Source: Sphingomonas sp. CBMAI 2297 (GTDB lineage Bacteria; Pseudomonadota; Alphaproteobacteria; Sphingomonadales; Sphingomonadaceae). Taken from it: 64,000 bases of DNA. The stretch covers positions 1 to 64,000 of the forward strand of contig NZ_JAPDIR010000005.1 of assembly GCF_029870595.1 (NCBI RefSeq). The letters are read 5' to 3'. The translations under genes were made by a program, and so were the position numbers. The notes below the pieces were generated by a model that made no database searches, was not told where the DNA came from, and saw only the letters and a program-made list of their open reading frames with translations. Below are positions 63,587 to 64,000 of the stretch, piece by piece; within the stretch, counting starts at the first letter, position 1; every line of letters begins with the position of its first letter.

Positions 63587-64000
63587 CATGCGCATCGGAG
63601 TCGTCGCACCAGCAAGACCGGTCAGCCGCGAGGGATCGCTGCGCATGGCCGCGTTCATGGCGCTGACCTATCCGGGGCACGAGATCGTGTTCCATCCGCA
63701 ATGCTATCTGCAGGCCGGCCATTTCGCCGGCACCGACGCCCAGCGCGCCGCCGCTTTTCTCGAATTCGCCAATGATCCGGCGTTCGACGCGATCTGGTTC
63801 GCGCGCGGCGGCTATGGCTCGAACCGCATTCTCGAAGCGGTGATGCCGAAGCTCGGGCCGGCGGCTCACCACAAGACCTATGTCGGCTTCTCGGACATGG
63901 GGTTCCTGCTCGGCGCGCTCTATGCCCGGCGGATCGGCCGGGTGGCGCATGGCGCGATGGCCTCCAGCCTGGGCATGAACGATACCGGCGAGGGCGCCGG
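63587..64000 (+). CDS. ldcA: LD-carboxypeptidase (LdcA/S66 family), N-terminal part
   Basis: The first 138 residues are visible; the gene continues past the right edge. RIGVVAPARP at the start, FARGGYGSNRILE with the nucleophile Ser in GGYGS and TYVGFSDMGFLLGAL match peptidase family S66. LdcA removes the terminal D-Ala from the tetrapeptide during murein recycling. The ATG at 63587 is 39 bases from the divergent mpl-like start, so the two share a control region. Confidence 0.85.

Overview
The window is GC-rich, densely packed bacterial chromosome and reads as an alphaproteobacterium of the order Sphingomonadales (Sphingomonas-like). The pointers are an SspB-type ClpXP adaptor, an ATP12 F1-assembly chaperone, a hisB-hisH-hisA-hisF-hisE cluster, an HWE-type histidine kinase, a DUF2171 protein, a large TonB-dependent receptor and many short GC-rich intergenic hairpins. 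The genus is an inference from gene content. No rRNA, phage, transposase or CRISPR array was seen; the only tRNA is tRNA-Ala(CGC) at 59007-59082.

Layout. 0.4-5.2 kb: lipoprotein, fluoride channel, pseudouridine synthase, PaiB-like flavoprotein, HAD phosphatase, small membrane protein and ATP12 chaperone, mostly with 1-4 base overlaps. 5.3-9.7 kb: membrane protein, gmk, fumC, a PilZ protein and sspB. 9.7-14.2 kb: the histidine cluster, interrupted by an inverted repeat and by two small secreted proteins with PEP-CTERM-like tails, ending in a HIT protein. 14.6-25.4 kb: transporters (MgtC, SMR, APC), an adenosine-kinase-like PfkB protein, queG, a NatAB-like ABC exporter and a CYP153-like P450. 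25.5-30.3 kb: MsrB, CHAP and extensin-like wall proteins, Nudix and SMP-30 enzymes.

30.4-33.3 kb holds four overlapping minus-strand genes: an arylsulfotransferase-like protein, two small membrane proteins and a PAPS-type sulfotransferase. This looks like a compact sulfation module and is the best candidate here for an uncharacterised system. A two-component pair and an OsmC protein follow. 36.2-43.7 kb is a complete RND tripartite efflux operon with a clear promoter, overlapping operators and a TetR regulator. 44-46 kb holds an orphan FixJ regulator, a GDT1-family putative manganese exporter under a yybP-ykoY riboswitch whose expression platform can be read base by base, and a hydrolase-fold protein lacking its nucleophile.

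46.9-52.4 kb is iron- or siderophore-flavoured: a large TonB-dependent receptor, then a DUF3649-PepSY-DUF3325 trio. 53-58.8 kb is a three-gene signalling operon (REC-PAS-HWE kinase-REC, CheR methyltransferase, hybrid kinase with three receivers). The last 4 kb has a DUF2171 protein, a small XRE-regulated operon with its own operator, and divergent mpl-like and ldcA-like genes that fit murein-peptide recycling.
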